A stretch of 36,682 nucleotides of DNA, taken from contig DATGSF010000164.1 of assembly GCA_035302865.1 (NCBI GenBank), forward strand, positions 1 to 36,682, in the 5' to 3' direction. The DNA is from DATGSF01 sp035302865. Lineage in GTDB: Bacteria > Bacteroidota > Bacteroidia > Chitinophagales > Chitinophagaceae. Under the pieces are notes generated by a model. That model worked only from the letters and a program-made list of their open reading frames with translations, did no database searches and had not been told where the DNA came from. The first letter of the stretch is position 1. Every line of letters starts with the position of its first letter. This document shows, in pieces, positions 33,796-36,682 of this stretch. The translations under genes and the position numbers were made by a program.

Positions 33796-33803
33796 TATCT
33801 TTG
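33796..33803 (+). promoter_or_regulatory. Bacteroidota -7 box for aroC
   Basis: TATCTTTG is an exact match, 22 bases before the aroC ATG at 33826. It argues against the in-frame TTG at 33793 being the start, because that codon lies upstream of the predicted transcript. Confidence 0.45.
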
Positions 33804-33825
33804 TATTTGTAAAATTACTCTTAGA

Positions 33826-34851
33826 ATGCATACATTTGGTCAATTATTGAAATTACATATTTATGGAAGTTCTCATGGGCCAGAGGTGGGGGTATTATTG
33901 GATGGAGTACCCGCAGGAATAGCTATTAATGATTTGGATTTTGAGCATGCATTGGAAAAAAGAAAGCCTAATTTAAAAGGCACTACACCGCGAAAGGAAT
34001 CTGACAGAATATTAATTAGAAGTGGGGTGTTCGAAGGATATACAACAGGTGTGCCTATTTTATTAAGTTTTTATAATGAAAATCAAAGATCTGAAGATTA
34101 TGAAAATCAAAGATCGATTCCAAGACCAAGTCATGTGGATTTTGTAGCACATGAAAAATACAAAGGTTATGAAGATTATAGAGGAGGTGGAGCATTTAGT
34201 GCACGATTAACTGTTGGTATTGTTGCAGCTGGTGTAGTTGCAAAGAAAATTATTGCCAATTATCTGCGATGGGAAAAGTACGAAATCAGATCAGAGATAT
34301 TACAAGTTGGTAAAGAAGCTGAAGTAGATATGGGTATGGCAAAAGCCATAGAAGCTAAGGATTCTGTTGGTGGATTGATTAAAATACAAGCAAATGGCAT
34401 ACCTATAGGAGTAGGAGAACCTTATTTTTATGGATTAGACGCTGCTATTGCACAAGCAGTATTTAGCATTCCTGCTGTAAAGGGATTAGAATTTGGAAAA
34501 GGTTTTGCATCATTAAACATGTTTGGTTCTGAACATAATGATGCAATAATAAATAATAAAGGAGAAACTAAAACAAATCATGCTGGTGGAGTGGTGGGTG
34601 GTTTAAGTAATGGTAATCCATTAGAATTTCAAGTGGTTTTTAAACCTACATCGTCTACACCTCAAATACAGAGAAGTTATAATTGGAAATCAAAGGAGAT
34701 AGAGGAATTCTCTATTAAAGGAAGGCACGATTTATGTGTTTCCTTGAGGGCTCCTATAATTTTAGAATCAATAACTAACTGGGTTTTAGCTGATTTGGGA
34801 ATCTTATATAAAAAAATACCGTATGAAGCATCGAAAAATTATAATTTATAG
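33826..34851 (+). CDS. aroC: Chorismate synthase
   Basis: A 341-residue FMN-dependent enzyme catalysing the last step of the shikimate pathway (EPSP to chorismate). I start at ATG 33826 (MHTFGQLLKLHIYGSSHG), which matches the family N-terminus. Signatures are GSSHGPEVGVLLDGVPAG, a modified basic motif (RKPNLKGTTPRKESDRILI), RGGGAFSARLT and GEPYFYGLDAAIAQAVFSIPAVK. SEHNDAI, GGLSNGNPLEFQVVFKPTSS and GRHDLCVSLRAPIILE follow. Length is slightly below the usual 350-360. The last 29 bases overlap the start of lptE in another frame, so translation may be coupled. Confidence 0.97.
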   Translation: MHTFGQLLKLHIYGSSHGPEVGVLLDGVPAGIAINDLDFEHALEKRKPNLKGTTPRKESDRILIRSGVFEGYTTGVPILLSFYNENQRSEDYENQRSIPRPSHVDFVAHEKYKGYEDYRGGGAFSARLTVGIVAAGVVAKKIIANYLRWEKYEIRSEILQVGKEAEVDMGMAKAIEAKDSVGGLIKIQANGIPIGVGEPYFYGLDAAIAQAVFSIPAVKGLEFGKGFASLNMFGSEHNDAIINNKGETKTNHAGGVVGGLSNGNPLEFQVVFKPTSSTPQIQRSYNWKSKEIEEFSIKGRHDLCVSLRAPIILESITNWVLADLGILYKKIPYEASKNYNL

Positions 34852-35335
34852 TCAACTTTTTTTGCTTTTTTTATTTGTTTTTACATCTTGTGGAGTTTAT
34901 AGCTTAAGTGGAGCAAGTATTCAAGGAAAGACTATTAATGTGCCTGGTTTTGAAAATAAGGCAGCTAATGTTGTACCCACTTTGGCTACAAATTTAGGAA
35001 ATAAAATTCGTGATAAAATCTTATCTCAATCTGGTTTGACGGCTGTTAATAATTCCGATGTGGATTATGTTTTAAAAGGAACTATTATTAATTATAATGT
35101 TAGTATATCAGGTGTTTCGAGTAATACTTCTGCCTCTCAGAATAGATTAACGATAACAGTTGAAATCGAATTTATTAATAACTTAAATGAAAAAGAGAAT
35201 TTTAAAACGAATTTTAGCCGTTACGCTGATTTTCCTGCCTCTCAGAACCTTCAAAGTGTAGAAAATCGCTTAATAGAAACTATAGGTGAAGAATTGGCAG
35301 ACGATATATTTAATCGTGCTTTTGTTAATTGGTAG
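34823..35335 (+). CDS. lptE: LptE family LPS-assembly lipoprotein
   Basis: A 170-residue outer-membrane lipoprotein, the plug and assembly partner of LptD in lipopolysaccharide insertion. The signal peptide ends at Cys23 (FVFTSCGVYSLSGASI), and CGVYS.SGASI is the start typical of Bacteroidota LptE. The remainder is a two-layer alpha/beta domain, with TINVPGFENKAANVVPTLA, LKGTIINYNVSISGVSS, and the final helix RLIETIGEELADDIFNRAF. It overlaps aroC by 29 bases. No later in-frame Met would keep the signal peptide, so the overlap is real. LptB is encoded 18 kb away in this window. Confidence 0.9.
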   Translation: MKHRKIIIYSQLFLLFLFVFTSCGVYSLSGASIQGKTINVPGFENKAANVVPTLATNLGNKIRDKILSQSGLTAVNNSDVDYVLKGTIINYNVSISGVSSNTSASQNRLTITVEIEFINNLNEKENFKTNFSRYADFPASQNLQSVENRLIETIGEELADDIFNRAFVNW

Positions 35336-35350
35336 ATTTTGCTATCTTTA
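35321..35350 (+). promoter_or_regulatory. Possible promoter inside the end of lptE
   Basis: TTTG (35321-35324) and TATCTTTA (35343-35350) with an 18-base spacer resemble the Bacteroidota -33/-7 pair. It would start a transcript about 30 bases before the GTG start of the next gene. A second candidate, TTG 35357-35359 with TATTTTTG 35379-35386, overlaps that GTG. Confidence 0.3.
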
Positions 35351-35385
35351 AAGGAATTGTATCATAACTATAATTTTATATTTTT

Positions 35386-36210
35386 GTGGAAATAGATAGA
35401 TTACATAAATTAATTTTTGCTTCTTTTGAGGAAAGAAAAGAATCTCAGAAAGAAATAAACTCTCTTAGAAAAAAATACCCTTATTTTCAGATAACTGCAT
35501 TTCTAGAAGCATTATTGGATGATGATCCCTTTGAAAAATGGTATTTCTTAAAAGAATTAGAATTAGCAAACCCAGTTTTATATGCTATGGAAATAGAGAG
35601 GATGCATAAAAAGCAAGAAAAAGAGATGGAACAAGAAGAGGAAGTGAAATTGGAAGTAGGAGAAGAAAAGAAAGAGAATGAGAAGCAAGAAATCTATACT
35701 AATCAAAAAACAGAAATATTAGATTATGCCTATTTAAATAAAGGACAAGATTATTTTCATGAAGAAACTAAGGGTATGGATTCGGATCTTAGTGCTTTGG
35801 CTGCAGACTTCAAGCAAAACAAAGAAGATTTGCCAGTAAAAGAAGATCAATCCTTACTCCGGATTATGACATTTGCAGAATGGTTAGAGTATTTAAAGCA
35901 ATTACATATTAAAAAAACAGAGGAAGAAGAAAGTAAGAGAGCTTTAAAAGCAATGTGGCAAAGAGAAAAATTAGCAAAAGCTATGGAAGCTGAAGAGGAA
36001 GAAATTCCTGATGAGGTTTTTAATATGGCTATTAAATCAATACATTTAGAAGAAGAGATTATTAGCGAATCTATGGCTCAGGTATATGAAAAACAAGAGA
36101 ATTGGGAAAAAGCTATAGAAATATATAAGAAATTAAGTTTGCGAAATCCTGAAAAAAGTAGTTATTTTGCCGAACAGATTAAGAAATTAGAAAAATATTT
36201 ATTTATATGA
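35386..36210 (+). CDS. Hypothetical charged helical protein with C-terminal TPR-like repeat
   Basis: A 274-residue protein, probably starting at GTG 35386 because the conserved-looking opening (EIDRLHKLIFASFEER, then KKYPYFQITAFLEALL) would be lost from a later start. The N-terminal 70 residues are helical. The middle is highly charged and probably disordered (KEMEQEEEVKLEVGEEKK). A helical part follows from about 165. Residues about 228-262 (SMAQVYEKQENWEKAIEIY, KLSLRNPEK) form one tetratricopeptide-like unit. It has no signal peptide. Its stop overlaps the secG start by 4 bases (ATGA), and lptE lies 50 bases upstream, the usual Bacteroidota order. Function is unknown; a link to secretion or envelope assembly is inferred from context only. 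Confidence 0.75.
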   Translation: MEIDRLHKLIFASFEERKESQKEINSLRKKYPYFQITAFLEALLDDDPFEKWYFLKELELANPVLYAMEIERMHKKQEKEMEQEEEVKLEVGEEKKENEKQEIYTNQKTEILDYAYLNKGQDYFHEETKGMDSDLSALAADFKQNKEDLPVKEDQSLLRIMTFAEWLEYLKQLHIKKTEEEESKRALKAMWQREKLAKAMEAEEEEIPDEVFNMAIKSIHLEEEIISESMAQVYEKQENWEKAIEIYKKLSLRNPEKSSYFAEQIKKLEKYLFI

Positions 36211-36560
36211 CAAGTTTAATCATTATTGCGATAATAGTATTATGTATATTATTAGGCTTTTTTATCCTCGTGCAACAACCTAAAGGTGGTGGTTTGTCTG
36301 GAGCTTTTGGTAGCATGGGTGCTCAAGTTATGGGCGTTCAAAAATCTGGAGATGCAATGGAGAAAGGTACATGGTATACTATGGCACTAATTGCTATTTT
36401 AAGTATCGCATCTGTATTTACATTGAATTTGGATCGTTCCGCTAGAGGAACTGCTCCTGCTTTACAACAAGAGCAACAGCAATCTGCACCGGCAGCGACA
36501 GAAGAAGCACCATTGCAAAGTGTTCCTGCAGATGCTACACCAATGGAACCAGCGGAGTAA
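36207..36560 (+). CDS. secG: Preprotein translocase subunit SecG
   Basis: A 117-residue subunit of the SecYEG channel. The first helix is at about residues 3-23 (IIAIIVLCILLGFFILV). Next comes the conserved loop QQPKGGGLSGAFGSMGAQVMG and a second helix at about 57-74 (MALIAILSIASVFTLNL). The C-terminal 40 residues are Ala/Pro/Gln-rich (ALQQEQQQSAPAATEEAP), a tail common in this phylum. It overlaps the preceding gene by 4 bases and should be translationally coupled to it. Confidence 0.93.
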   Translation: MTSLIIIAIIVLCILLGFFILVQQPKGGGLSGAFGSMGAQVMGVQKSGDAMEKGTWYTMALIAILSIASVFTLNLDRSARGTAPALQQEQQQSAPAATEEAPLQSVPADATPMEPAE

Positions 36561-36583
36561 TGAAATCGAATTTATTAAAATTG

Positions 36584-36624
36584 AAAGCTGAAAGCATATT
36601 TAAATATTTGCTCTCGGCTTTTTT
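36584..36624 (+). terminator. Terminator after secG
   Basis: Arms 36584-36596 and 36609-36621 (AAAGCTGAAAGCA against TGCTCTCGGCTTT, one mismatch and one G-T pair) lead into six T (36619-36624). Confidence 0.75.
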
Positions 36625-36636
36625 ATGTTTTTAATC

Positions 36637-36682
36637 ATGATACTTATATTTACCTATCCTCTTATTGGAGCTTTAGTAGCAT
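36637..36682 (+). CDS. Start of a further gene, truncated by the window end
   Basis: Fifteen codons are open from ATG 36637 (MILIFTYPLIGALVA), or nineteen from the in-frame ATG at 36625. They are all hydrophobic, like the first helix of a membrane protein. It follows the secG terminator directly. Too little is visible to name it, and it may not be real. Confidence 0.3.
   Translation, partial: MILIFTYPLIGALVA

Noticed and set aside
1..36682. tRNA genes, CRISPR arrays, insertion sequences, replication origin
   Set aside because: Reading both strands I saw no T-arm-like motifs with paired acceptor stems, no spaced direct repeats, no transposase and no DnaA-box cluster.

Overview
The window looks like ordinary chromosome from a low-GC (AT-rich) member of the Bacteroidota. 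Four things point there. There is an exbB-exbD-exbD-tonB cluster whose TonB N-terminus carries the GRNK.YG.Y.LR motif. There are many lipoproteins with a Cys lipobox followed by acidic or polar residues. There is an LptE / helical protein / SecG gene string. Several genes are preceded by the Bacteroidota-type -7 box TAnnTTTG, and Shine-Dalgarno sequences are mostly absent. I cannot fix the order or family from sequence alone.

Layout. 1-3060: a truncated secreted subtilase, an orphan two-helix membrane protein, and a three-gene envelope operon (YtxH protein, holin-X-like protein, basic protein). 3180-8368: mutL, then the TonB energy-transduction operon, closed by a strong terminator. 8377-10358: an SGNH hydrolase and a succinate-semialdehyde-type aldehyde dehydrogenase on the minus strand. 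10419-13937: accD and recA, then a pterin pair (PTPS/QueD family and folE) and a small acidic lipoprotein. 13941-16596: an ABC-F ATPase and lptB on the minus strand. 16787-20416: an M49 peptidase lipoprotein and a beta-helix lipoprotein, each followed by a terminator. 20434-26010 (minus): a large OmpA-family coiled-coil protein with its barrel-like partner, and a degenerate arginase-family protein. 26092-28709: a Xer recombinase, a hibernation factor, an RsmI-like methyltransferase and an orphan lipoprotein. 28711-33679 (minus): a PaaE-like ferredoxin reductase, purB and an AsmA-like protein. 33796-36624: aroC, lptE, a helical protein and secG. The first codons of a further gene follow.

Working together. 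Much of the window serves the cell envelope. ExbB/ExbD/TonB energise outer-membrane import, and LptB and LptE belong to lipopolysaccharide export. AsmA-like proteins are linked to outer-membrane lipid homeostasis, SecG belongs to the translocon, and the OmpA-family protein ties the outer membrane to peptidoglycan. The rest is housekeeping: repair (mutL, recA), fatty acid (accD), purine (purB), aromatic (aroC) and pterin (folE) synthesis, and ribosome hibernation.

I found no CRISPR array, insertion sequence, prophage, tRNA or rRNA, and no convincing new defence or mobile system. The observations most worth a second look are the uncharacterised OmpA/barrel pair with its internal helical repeats, the arginase-fold protein that has lost metal ligands, the MutL without a canonical endonuclease motif, and an inverted repeat flanking the exbB promoter. 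No stretch longer than 300 bases lacks a gene.
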